Shown here piece by piece: positions 1 through 7,662 of a stretch of DNA of 39,959 nucleotides. The translations under genes were made by a program, and so were the position numbers. The stretch comes from Chloroflexota bacterium (GTDB taxonomy: Bacteria > Chloroflexota > UBA6077 > JACCZL01), in NCBI GenBank assembly GCA_020845495.1, contig JADLFM010000130.1, positions 1-39,959 of the forward strand, in the 5' to 3' direction. The notes below the pieces were generated by a model that was given only the letters and a program-made list of their open reading frames with translations, searched no databases and was not told where the DNA came from. Each line of letters starts with the position of its first letter. Position 1 is the stretch's first letter.

Positions 1-161
1 GCCTACGATCCTGCAGTCGCTGCGCGACGCTCCAGTCGCACCAGTGCCGGCCGTTCCCGACGGCCGTCGCGCAGCGACGGCGTGACTGTAGGCGGGGACT
101 TCAGTCCCCGACCGCCCGTTCCATGATACTTCGGGGACACCAATGAACATGCAATCGCCCT
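1..161 (+). repeat. Dispersed multi-hairpin repeat, copy A (cut by window edge)
   Basis: These 161 bases match copy C (32159-32319) base for base over almost the whole length and with the same length, and also match copy B (about 31884-32092). The copy contains the inner inverted repeat GTCGCTGCGCGACG / CGTCGCGCAGCGAC and the right-hand hairpin CGGGGACT-TC-AGTCCCCG. It ends in the shared tail GAACATGCAATCGCCCT. The left hairpin lies outside the window. It is non-coding; reading frames through it are by-products of the symmetry. Confidence 0.85.
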
Positions 162-296
162 CAGATGGCCGTCCCACGGGGCGGTCGGGGCGCGAAGGCC
201 CAAACAGGGTCCGCACAATCGCCCCGGGCAGGGCAAGCGCCGGGCCCGACCAGCGTCGGGCCTGGCGCACGATCTGGTGACGTTAGGATGGGGGTG

Positions 297-2537
297 TCAG
301 GACTTCCAGTAGAACGTGGCCGGCCGCGAGATGCTCGGCGGCCAGGTCAGGTTGATGTTCGCGTAGGCGCTCGGAACATTGCCCAGGTTGTTCTTCGCAA
401 CCTGGATGCCCTCGACGGCGCCTGACTGGCCCACGACGCCGATGTACCACTGTGTGTCACAGACGATCTCCCAGATCCGCTTGCCGATCTTGACCTGCTC
501 CGCCTCCGGCACCGAGAACGCGCTGCGCCAGAGGTCCATGACCTGCTTCATCTCGGGGAACGGCTCCCGGCCGGCCTTGCCGTTCGACTGGAACCACTTG
601 CCGTACTCGACCATGTACCAGCTTGTTGTCTGGTCTACGGGGAAGACCCAGCCAGAGGCCAGGAACAGGGTGTCACTGCCCTCGTTGCTGTAGGCCGTCA
701 TCTGTACGTCGTTGGCCTGCGCGCGCTTCAGTTGGAGCGACCGCTCAAGCTCCTTCACCTGGAGGTCGATCCCGATCTTCTTCCACTGCTCGCGGACCAT
801 CTCCGAGATGCCCGTGTACTGCACGAACTGCCCGCCCAGCGTCTGAATCTCAAAGGTCAGGCGGCCCTTGCCGTCCGTCCGCAGCCGGAACCCCTCCGAG
901 TCCTTCTTGTCCAGCCCGATCTTGTCGAGCAGCGCGTTCGACTGCTTCGGATCGTAGGTACACCACTTGGTGCGCCACTCCGGCCCAGGGTTGTAGGCGT
1001 TGCTCTCGACTGGCGCACAGGAGCCCGCGACGCCGACGCCCAGGAAGAACGCCTCGTTCACCTGCTCGCGGTCAATCCCGTACGAGACCGCGTGGCGGAA
1101 ATCGATGTTGTTGATCCATTTCGCGATCTCGGGGTCCGCATCGAACGCCAGGTTGAACCAGATGCCGTAGTCCGATCCCGTTGCCATCGGGTTGATCGTA
1201 ACTTTGTAGTTGCCCTTCTGCTGGTTCTCGACGAAGACCGGCAGCTTGCCGATGTCCATGTGGCGGGCCTGGAGATCGTACTCGCCGGCGATGGCGCGCA
1301 GGTTCACGATCTCGATGTTCTCGGCCAGGGTGAACTGGACCTTGTCGATGTACGGCAGCTGATTGCCGTTCGTGTCCACCCAGATGCTGTACGGGTTCCG
1401 CTCGTGGGTCCAGGTCGGGGTGTTGACTGGAGTGACGGTCTTCCAGGGGGCCACGGTCGGCAGGTCGGGATTCAGATGGTTAGATGCCTGGTTCTTGAAG
1501 AAGATGACCCAGGTGTCCGCCCCGGCTGCCTTGGTCAACTCCTGCACTTTGTCCTGGCCGGCGTACTTGGGCAGGAACTGCTTGAGGTAGTGGGCCGGCA
1601 TGTAGCTGCCAAGCCCGTACCGCCCCTGCGTCACCTGCCCGGAGACGGCCGAGTTGTAGGCGAGGAAGGTCGGGAACAGATAGTACGGATCTGGGAAGCG
1701 GTACTCGACCGTGTATTCGTCCACCTTGACGATGGAGCCCGGCTTGCCGTTGATCGACATCACGGCGGCCGGCTGCGGATTCAGCTCCTTGTTCTGGTAC
1801 ACATCCTCGAACCAGAACGTAAAATCGTCCGCCGTGAACGGGTGGCCGTCGCTCCACTTCATCCCGCGCCGCAGGTACAGGGTGGTGACTCGACCGTCCT
1901 CGCTCACCTTGTAGTCGCGGGCGATGTTCGGCACGATCTTCGAGCCGGTGTAGTCCACGTAGAGCAGGAAGTCGGGGCCACCGTACACGCGGATGCCGCC
2001 CGTGACATCGCCCGGGCCGGTGAAGCCTCTACGCCAGGCGCCGCCGTACTTGCCGGTCTCGTGGACCGGCTTCACGACGAGCGGATCCTGCCCGATGCGC
2101 TCCTGGACCGGCGGCAGCTTGCCCTGCTTCACGAGTTCAGCAAGCTGCGGGGCTTCCTTGAAGGTCTTCGGGAACTGGGCAGGATCGGTAACGACCGTCG
2201 GCCCCTCGATCTTGCCGATGAGGCTGCGCCCGATCCGGTCATCAGGCTTGCCAGCCGGCGCGGGGGCGGCCGGCTTCGCGGCAGCTTCCGGCTTGGCAGC
2301 CTCGGGCTTCGGGGCGGCAGCCGGTGCAGTCGGCGCGGCTGTCGCCGCTGGCGCAGCCTGCTGGGCTCCAGCAGCCGGGGCCGCCGGTGCGGCGGTCGCG
2401 GCCCCGGCCGGCTTCGCCGGTGCCGCTGTCGGCGCGGGGGCAGGCGCCTGCGAACAGGCAGCCAGCAGCCCGACGCTCAGCGCACTGGCGCTGACCGCCA
2501 GAAAGCTCCGTCGCGACATCTCACGCATCATCGTCAT
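297..2537 (-). CDS. ABC transporter solute-binding lipoprotein, peptide/nickel family 5
   Basis: A 746-residue extracytoplasmic binding protein of the SBP_bac_5 type (DppA/OppA-like). The chosen ATG at 2537 has GGAG nine bases upstream and begins directly before a signal peptide. The signal has twin arginines (R9-R10, SRRSFLAV) and a lipobox ending LAAC with the lipidated cysteine at C28. An Ala/Pro/Lys linker (about 29-98) tethers the binding domain (about 170-700). Family motifs include LRRGMKWSDGHPFTADDFTF, typical of the N-terminal lobe. No permease or ATPase adjoins it, so it is an orphan here. The ligand cannot be told; large SBP5 proteins often bind oligopeptides, glycosides or other organic solutes. 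Confidence 0.93.
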   Translation of the reverse strand: MTMMREMSRRSFLAVSASALSVGLLAACSQAPAPAPTAAPAKPAGAATAAPAAPAAGAQQAAPAATAAPTAPAAAPKPEAAKPEAAAKPAAPAPAGKPDDRIGRSLIGKIEGPTVVTDPAQFPKTFKEAPQLAELVKQGKLPPVQERIGQDPLVVKPVHETGKYGGAWRRGFTGPGDVTGGIRVYGGPDFLLYVDYTGSKIVPNIARDYKVSEDGRVTTLYLRRGMKWSDGHPFTADDFTFWFEDVYQNKELNPQPAAVMSINGKPGSIVKVDEYTVEYRFPDPYYLFPTFLAYNSAVSGQVTQGRYGLGSYMPAHYLKQFLPKYAGQDKVQELTKAAGADTWVIFFKNQASNHLNPDLPTVAPWKTVTPVNTPTWTHERNPYSIWVDTNGNQLPYIDKVQFTLAENIEIVNLRAIAGEYDLQARHMDIGKLPVFVENQQKGNYKVTINPMATGSDYGIWFNLAFDADPEIAKWINNIDFRHAVSYGIDREQVNEAFFLGVGVAGSCAPVESNAYNPGPEWRTKWCTYDPKQSNALLDKIGLDKKDSEGFRLRTDGKGRLTFEIQTLGGQFVQYTGISEMVREQWKKIGIDLQVKELERSLQLKRAQANDVQMTAYSNEGSDTLFLASGWVFPVDQTTSWYMVEYGKWFQSNGKAGREPFPEMKQVMDLWRSAFSVPEAEQVKIGKRIWEIVCDTQWYIGVVGQSGAVEGIQVAKNNLGNVPSAYANINLTWPPSISRPATFYWKS

Positions 2538-3062
2538 GGCTTCACTCTCCATCCTGGAGCGGTACCCCGGCGCCATCGCCATCCCTGAGCGGTGTCCGAG
2601 GACTGCGCATCTCACGCTGACCATCGCGGCGGTGGCCCGGCCACGTCCGCCCGCCATGCATATCGTCGTCGCGACGATGCTTGGTACCGGTCAGTCGGAC
2701 CATCCACGGCAGTTGGTCCGTCGCGCTCCAGAGTAGAGCGCCGACTAAAACGTTTCGTCGGCCAAATGGCCCAATTGCCGCTGGCGACGGCGCTCGATCG
2801 GCCGGCCACCGAGGCCGTGCGGCGGCTCCTGACGGTGGGGAGTCATCAGCCCGCACGACCGTGCGTCCGCACGACGATGGGCCAGAATGGGCCAAACGGA
2901 CGATGAAGCCTGTTGAACGCGGCCAGCGGGACGGCGAGCGGTTGCTGAACAGCGGGCCGGCCCCGCCGACGGACCGAGCGGCTGCCGTCAGGGTCAGCGT
3001 CGTCGCCGGGCGACCGCTTCTGGCGCGGCGCAGCCCGTCACCGGGCCGCGCCGGCGCGGGAG
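2538..3062. other. Intergenic region, no gene seen
   Basis: This is about 520 bases between the solute-binding protein and ligJ. It should hold the promoter of the binding-protein gene, but no convincing -35/-10 pair was picked out. A perfect 14-bp palindrome CCGCGCCGGCGCGG (3046-3059) lies four bases past the ligJ stop and could help end its transcript, although no T-run follows. Frames through this stretch lack family resemblance. Confidence 0.5.
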
Positions 3063-4073
3063 TCAGCGTGCGGCGAGGGCCTGCTTCAGCCGTGGGTAGA
3101 CGCGCAACGCGTTGCCCTCGAAGATCTTCGTGCGCTCCTCATCCGAGAGGTTGAGCGCGTCCACGTACCGTTTGGTGTCGTCGAAGGGGTAGCCGGTCTG
3201 TGGGTCGATCCCCTTGACCGCGCCGAGCATCTCGGACGCGAAAATCACATTGTCCGTCCCGATGGCATCCACCAGCAGGCGCACGCCCAGCTCGTGGTAG
3301 ACACACGTGTCAAAGAAGACGTTCTTGAGGAGATCCTCGGCCGGCGGCCGGCCGGCATCCTGCGCGATCCCCCGGTAGCGCCCCCAGTGGTACGGAACGG
3401 CGCCGCCGCCGTGCGGGATGACGAACCGCAACGTCGGGAAGTCCTTGAACAAGTCTCCCATGATGAGCTGCATGAACGCGGTGGTGTCGCCGTTGATGTA
3501 GTGCGCGCCCGTGGCCTGGAAGTTCGGGTTGCAAGACATGCTGACATGGATCATGGCCGGCACGTCCAGCTCGACCATCGCCTCGTACAGCGGATACCAG
3601 AAACGGTCCGTCAGCGGCAGGCCGGTCCAGTAGCCATCTGACGGGTCCGGATTGATGTTGCAGCCGACGAACCCGTACTCTTCGACGCACCTACGCAGCT
3701 CGTCAACGCAGTTCGCCGGCGAGATCCCCGGAGATTGAGGCAGCTGGCAGACCCCAATGAAATTCTCGGGGAACAGCGTGCAGACGCGGTGGATCAGCTC
3801 GTTGGTCGTACTGGTCCACTCGCGGCTTGTCCGCTCGTCACCGTAGTGGTGGGCCATCCAGCCGGCAATCGGCGAGAACAGGGTAACGTCCAGGCCACGC
3901 TCTCGCTGAAGCCTGAGCTGTCCCATACTGATGCTCTCGCGGATCTCGTCGTCGCCGATGACGAGCTGCTCCGTGAAGGGCCTGCCGGCACTGGCGATCT
4001 GCCGGTCGCGCCACTCGCGGAGCTGCTTCGGCGCGGTCGTGTAGTGACCGTGGGCATCGATGATCACGGGCAT
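3063..4073 (-). CDS. ligJ: 4-oxalomesaconate hydratase (LigJ-type amidohydrolase)
   Basis: A 336-residue amidohydrolase-superfamily protein that resembles LigJ of sphingomonads along its full length. LigJ hydrates 4-oxalomesaconate (or its keto form) in the protocatechuate/gallate 4,5-cleavage pathway in the cytoplasm. Visible landmarks are IIDAHGHYTTAP with metal-ligand histidines H8 and H10, H176 in MIHVSMSCN, H221 in IPHGGGAVPYHWGR, and E281 in FASEMLGAVKGIDPQTG. The last is the glutamate that replaces the usual amidohydrolase aspartate in LigJ. The ATG at 4073 is preceded by AAGGAGG. No other meta-cleavage genes are adjacent, so the substrate could be a related unsaturated tricarboxylate. 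The family call is strong; the physiological role is inferred. Confidence 0.85.
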   Translation of the reverse strand: MPVIIDAHGHYTTAPKQLREWRDRQIASAGRPFTEQLVIGDDEIRESISMGQLRLQRERGLDVTLFSPIAGWMAHHYGDERTSREWTSTTNELIHRVCTLFPENFIGVCQLPQSPGISPANCVDELRRCVEEYGFVGCNINPDPSDGYWTGLPLTDRFWYPLYEAMVELDVPAMIHVSMSCNPNFQATGAHYINGDTTAFMQLIMGDLFKDFPTLRFVIPHGGGAVPYHWGRYRGIAQDAGRPPAEDLLKNVFFDTCVYHELGVRLLVDAIGTDNVIFASEMLGAVKGIDPQTGYPFDDTKRYVDALNLSDEERTKIFEGNALRVYPRLKQALAAR

Positions 4074-4167
4074 CCTCCTTCCAGACCTGTACGCATGCTG
4101 CGATGATAGGCGTCAGGCGCGTCCCGAGCGCTTCAGTCTCGCCTGCAGGGCAGGCTGAACGTGGCGA

Positions 4168-4195
4168 CCGGCCTGGTCACCCGTGACCAGGCCGG
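4168..4195. repeat. 28-bp near-perfect palindrome
   Basis: Arms CCGGCCTGGTCAC and GTGACCAGGCCGG (13 bp each, no mismatch) are separated by only CC. A two-base loop suits a cruciform or a protein site better than an RNA hairpin. It sits beside two gene remnants, between ligJ and the tetR block. Confidence 0.6.
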
Positions 4196-4202
4196 GGCGA
4201 TG

Positions 4203-4319
4203 ACGGTCCCGGAACAGGTCGTGCTGACGAGCGCCGCCAGGAGCGAGCAGACCGGGACGCCCGAAGAGGTGTACCAGAAGCCACCGGCCAGCTTCGTGTA
4301 CGGCTACGCTGCCTGTCGC
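4203..4319 (+). pseudogene. Remnant of a CysA/PotA-type ABC ATPase
   Basis: The forward frame reads EQTGTPEEVYQKPPASFVYG. This matches the segment after the nucleotide-binding domain in sulfate, spermidine and sugar importer ATPases, whose usual form is IEQIGTPEEVYERPASPFVYGF. Nothing before or after it keeps the family, so only about 30 codons survive. No Walker or signature motif is present. It overlaps the end of an RND remnant on the other strand. Confidence 0.55.
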
Positions 4320-4620
4320 TCGGCCTGGGGCAGCGGCCCCACCTGAGGATGTGGATGCCGCCCCGGCTCCGCGCCGGCCGTGGCCGGCGCGGAGCGGGAC
4401 GGCTGGCCCCGCATGAACAGCCGTCGGACGGCGCGCTGCATGTCGTCGAAGATGGTGAACATGGCCGGCACGAAGACCAGCGTCAGCAGCGTGGACGTGA
4501 GCAGGCCACCGATCAGCACCACGGCTGCCGCCTGCAAGAGCTCCGACCCTCCTCCAGGCCGCTGCCAATCGGGACCAGCGCGACCATCACGGAGAGCGTC
4601 ATCATCGAAAACGCTCCAGG
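4304..4620 (-). pseudogene. Frameshifted C-terminal remnant of an RND (HAE1/AcrB-like) pump
   Basis: Two reverse frames join into one RND fragment. The first reads GAFSMMTLSVMVALVPIGSG and runs to about LEEG. The second then takes over with SELLQAAAVVLIGGLLTSTL followed by LTLVFVPAMFTIFDD. In intact pumps this is the conserved run before and through the last membrane segments. The frame change falls near 4550-4560. The body of the pump (about 950 residues) is missing, so it cannot be functional. Confidence 0.7.
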
Positions 4621-4680
4621 AGACCCCTGGCTTGTGACGTTTGACGAAATACCCACGTCGTCCGTGCGCCAGCCGGGAGG

Positions 4681-4817
4681 CCCTCACCCCCGACCCCCTC
4701 CGCTGCACGGCGCGAACATCGGCTACACCGACGTCCCTGTGCGCAGGAGAGGGGGAGTCTACCTGCAACTCGTGTGTCTCCCCTCTCCCCTTGAGGGAGA
4801 GGGGTCGGGGGTGAGGG
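4681..4817. repeat. Inverted repeat with internal CCCTCTCC hairpin
   Basis: CCCTCACCCCCGACCCC (4681-4697) is exactly complementary to GGGGTCGGGGGTGAGGG (4801-4817). Inside lies a second stem, CCCCTCTCCCC-TTGA-GGGAGAGGGG, at about 4780-4804. Similar CCCTCTCC/GGAGAGGG hairpins occur at 13725 and 26776, so this is a dispersed intergenic palindrome. It may be a transcription end or a REP/MITE-like unit. Confidence 0.65.
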
Positions 4818-4977
4818 GGGCGTTTCCCGCAGCAATTCGTCAAACGTCATGCCACCCCCAACGTGCGCACGGCCGATCACCATCAACCCGGCTCACCCCG
4901 CTCGTAAAACACCAACACGAAGCGGGCCGGGGATCTCTCCCCGGCCCGCCTTGCCTGTGTGAGCGGAAACGCCGTCG

Positions 4978-5625
4978 TCAGTTCCTCGAGGGCGCCGACT
5001 CCCAGCGCTCGATCCGCTCCAGCGGGCGGCGGGTCAGGATCGGCAGGAGGATGTCGTCCACCAGATGCGCGAGGTAGGCGTCGTCGGCGGGGAGCCCGAT
5101 GATGGCGGTCCGCGAGAACATCTGGGCGGCAGCGACCTCGGACAGCAGGTTGAGATCGAGCGTCGGCGGCACGTCGCCTCGGTCGATGGCGCGGCGAAGG
5201 ATAATCCGGTCTGTATCGTCGCCGGGGACGCGCCGGCGCATCACGCCGGCCAGCTCAGCGTCGGCCTGCATCGCGTGCAGCACACCGTTGAGCAGCGCGC
5301 CATCAGGGCCGGAGATCTCGTCGCGGATCGTCCCCAGCCGGGCCAGGAGGTCACCGCGCAGCGAGCCGGTGTCAACGGGGGCGCTGTGCGTCGCCTCGTG
5401 CCACCGATCGAGCGCCGCCACGACCATCTCGGCCTTGTTCTGCCAGCGACGGTAGATGGTGGCCTTGCTGACGTGGGCGCGGGCCGCCAGGCCGTCGATG
5501 GTCAGTTGTTCGTAGCCGATCTCGCGGAGCAGCTCGAGCACACCATCGAGGATCGCCCGCGTGCGCTCGGTATCGATCTGTCTGCCAGGTCGTCCAGCGG
5601 ACCCGGGAATGGCTGGGGCGGTCAT
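4978..5625 (-). CDS. TetR/AcrR family transcriptional regulator
   Basis: A 215-residue repressor. The N-terminal DNA-binding domain spans about residues 18-65, with the helix-turn-helix LTIDGLAARAHVSKATIYRRW at 41-61. The C-terminal part (about 80-210) is the helical ligand/dimer domain. The ATG at 5625 has GGAGG upstream. Its promoter carries ACGGTACGGTTTCGT (5667-5681, reverse strand). The same motif with one change stands before the MacB-like permease gene at 7430. This suggests that the protein represses itself and the export operon upstream of it on the same strand. The inducer is unknown; a hydrophobic drug-like ligand would be usual for the family. Confidence 0.9.
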   Translation of the reverse strand: MTAPAIPGSAGRPGRQIDTERTRAILDGVLELLREIGYEQLTIDGLAARAHVSKATIYRRWQNKAEMVVAALDRWHEATHSAPVDTGSLRGDLLARLGTIRDEISGPDGALLNGVLHAMQADAELAGVMRRRVPGDDTDRIILRRAIDRGDVPPTLDLNLLSEVAAAQMFSRTAIIGLPADDAYLAHLVDDILLPILTRRPLERIERWESAPSRN

Positions 5626-5666
5626 GGAAAACCTCCATCTCGGAGAGGTCCGTCCGGCCTCATGAT

Positions 5667-5681
5667 ACGAAACCGTACCGT
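5667..5681 (-). promoter_or_regulatory. Candidate TetR operator, tetR promoter
   Basis: On the reverse strand the sequence is ACGGTACGGTTTCGT, 42 bases before the tetR start. It agrees at 14 of 15 positions with 7430-7444. ACGG and TCGT form an imperfect inverted pair around a 7-base centre. Assignment to the TetR protein rests on position and on sharing between two promoters. Confidence 0.55.
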
Positions 5682-5752
5682 GTCATGGCGTACGCTGTCC
5701 TGATGCCCGGCTGCGGTGTCCGCCCGGATACGTGGTCGTTCGATGCGTCCGG

Positions 5753-6067
5753 CTAGGCCGTGATGCGGACCAGGTGGATCAAGCTCAGATAGATCGTGAG
5801 GCACCCCACGACGAGCGTCAGGACGTTCGCCGCGACCCAGGCCGCCCCCTTCGCCGTCGAGCAGAGCTGGTGCGTCCCGAAGTCGTCGGCCAGGAGCACG
5901 TCGAGGGCATTGCTGGCCGGGTACGAGGTCGCGAACAGCCCCACCATCACGCCGATGGTCGCCGCGACGGTCACGGCTGAGTCGAAGATCGGCAGGGCCG
6001 CGCCGTAGGCCAGTGCGAGCAGGAGCGGTGTCCCGAGGGTCCGAAAGCTGAAGGTCGACGCGTTCAT
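5753..6067 (-). CDS. Small membrane protein, unknown
   Basis: 104 residues with about three hydrophobic segments (about 12-28, 32-50 and 78-100) and a short polar stretch holding LADDFGTHQLCSTAKG. No family was recognised. The ATG at 6067 has GGAG eight bases upstream and lies only 15 bases after the permease stop, so the two are surely co-transcribed. It may be an accessory subunit of the transporter or a bystander. Confidence 0.7.
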   Translation of the reverse strand: MNASTFSFRTLGTPLLLALAYGAALPIFDSAVTVAATIGVMVGLFATSYPASNALDVLLADDFGTHQLCSTAKGAAWVAANVLTLVVGCLTIYLSLIHLVRITA

Positions 6068-6082
6068 CAGAGTCTCCAGAGC

Positions 6083-7387
6083 CTACTGGAAGCGAAGTGC
6101 TTCGATGGGGTTCAGGCGCGACGCCTTGCGGGCTGGGTAGACGCCGAACCCGATGCCGACCAGCGCCGAGAACCCGAAGGAGACGGCGACCGCCGTGGCC
6201 GAGACGGTCAGCGCCCAGCCGAGCACGCGCGTGACGACGAAGGCGATGCCGGCCCCGAGCACGATGCCGACGATCCCGCCCAGCAGCGCGAGCACCAGCG
6301 CCTCGATCAGGAACTGGGCGAGGATGTCGGTGTCACGCGCCCCGATGGCCAGCCGGATGCCGATCTCGCGGGTCCGCTCGGTCACCGAGACCAGCATGAT
6401 GTTCATGATCCCGATGCCGCCGACCAGCAGCGAGACCCCGGCGACGCCGCCCAGCAGGTAGGTCAGGGTCGAGCTGATGCTGCCCATCGTCTTGAGCAGA
6501 TCGCTGTTGTTGCGGATCGAGAAGTCGTCGTCGTCGCCGGTCTCGATCCGGTGGCGCGAGCGCAGCAGCGTCGTGATCTCCTCGGACATCGTGGACATCT
6601 GGTCCTCGCTACTGGCCTGGATCAGCACCGAGCTGATGCTGGTCGAGCCGAAGAGGCGGATCTGGCCGGCCTTGAACGGGATCAGGACCGTGTCGTCCTG
6701 GTCGCCGCCCATCCCGGAGCCCTTGGACGTCAGGACGCCGACGACGGTGAACGGGACGTTCCGGATCCGGATCTGCTGGCCGACCGCCGACTCGCCGTTG
6801 GGGAACAGCTCGGTGGCGACGGTGTTGCCGATGACGGCGACGTTCTTGGCGGCCGTGTCGTCGGCCTCGGTGAAGAACGCGCCCTGGGCCACCTGCCAGT
6901 TGTTGATCTGCTGGTAGGCCGGCTCCACCGCCGTGACGCGCGTCTGCCAGTTCTCGCCGCCGGCAATGATCTGGGCGCTGCCGGAGACCGTCGCGCTGAT
7001 CGCCTTGATCCCGTCGACCTGACTGGCGATGGCGGTGGCGTCGCTCTCCTTCAGGCTGGAGGAGGTGCCCGCCCCACCGGCGATGCCGCTGCTGGACGTG
7101 CTGCCCGGCGTGACGGTCAGGATGTTGGTCCCGAGCGACGAGAGCTGAGACGTGACCTGGGCCGTGGAGCCCTGCCCGAGCGACACAATCGCGATGACGG
7201 CGGCGACGCCGATGATGATGCCGAGCGCGGTGAGGATGCTGCGGCTCTTGTTGGCCCGCAGCGCTTCGAGCGCCGAAGGGAGAGCCTGCCAGAGGTCGAG
7301 GCCCGTGCGGCTGGGCTGCTGCTGGCGCTGGACCCGCCGTTGGGCCGGAGCGGAACGGCTGTTGATCGCGGGTGCTGCGACGGCCAT
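6083..7387 (-). CDS. MacB-like ABC transporter permease (FtsX family)
   Basis: 434 residues. After a polar N-terminus, a first membrane helix (about 50-70, ILTALGIIIGVAAVIAIVSL) leads into a large extracytoplasmic MacB_PCD domain (about 71-310). Three C-terminal helices of the FtsX domain follow. The family motifs VSVTERTREIGIRLAIGAR and YPARKASRLNPIEALRF are present. There is no nucleotide-binding domain in the chain and none is encoded nearby, and no periplasmic adaptor gene is seen, so the ATPase must come from elsewhere. The start at 7387 has GGAG nine bases upstream. The gene heads an operon with the 104-residue membrane protein and carries the TetR-type motif in its promoter. Confidence 0.92.
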   Translation of the reverse strand: MAVAAPAINSRSAPAQRRVQRQQQPSRTGLDLWQALPSALEALRANKSRSILTALGIIIGVAAVIAIVSLGQGSTAQVTSQLSSLGTNILTVTPGSTSSSGIAGGAGTSSSLKESDATAIASQVDGIKAISATVSGSAQIIAGGENWQTRVTAVEPAYQQINNWQVAQGAFFTEADDTAAKNVAVIGNTVATELFPNGESAVGQQIRIRNVPFTVVGVLTSKGSGMGGDQDDTVLIPFKAGQIRLFGSTSISSVLIQASSEDQMSTMSEEITTLLRSRHRIETGDDDDFSIRNNSDLLKTMGSISSTLTYLLGGVAGVSLLVGGIGIMNIMLVSVTERTREIGIRLAIGARDTDILAQFLIEALVLALLGGIVGIVLGAGIAFVVTRVLGWALTVSATAVAVSFGFSALVGIGFGVYPARKASRLNPIEALRFQ

Positions 7388-7429
7388 GAGAGATGCTCCA
7401 GGGTGGCGTGGCGCGAATCTTTCGGTAAT

Positions 7430-7444
7430 ACGGTACGGTTCCGT
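7430..7444 (+). promoter_or_regulatory. Candidate TetR operator, permease promoter
   Basis: ACGGTACGGTTCCGT, 42 bases upstream of the permease ATG. That is the same distance as the matching site has from the tetR ATG, although it reads on the opposite strand. Here the outer ACGG/CCGT arms are perfectly inverted. Confidence 0.55.
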
Positions 7445-7662
7445 TTCCTTTTCACTATTAACGCCGCCGCGCCTGAAGTGTGGCCCTTCGCAGCCTGAAG
7501 CTTTGCTGAAGGGAGCGGCCGGCCGTCAGGCCAGCGCGTACACCGGCCCCGTACTCCTGAAAGGCCAGCGCAGCCTTCGTGGCGATGGTCTGGCAACGCC
7601 TCCAGGCTCCTGGACGATGCAGCCGCCGTGGCGGGGGAGGCTACGGGTCGGGGTGGGAGAGG

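Noticed and set aside
732..2588. 618-residue open frame antisense to the first solute-binding protein
   Set aside because: High GC content keeps antisense frames open. Its translation has no family features and mirrors the codons of the lipoprotein gene, which has a full signal peptide and domain.
4074..4110. TGTACGCATGC upstream of ligJ as a further GntR site
   Set aside because: It has neither the AGTGTAT half-site nor the spacing of S1-S3.
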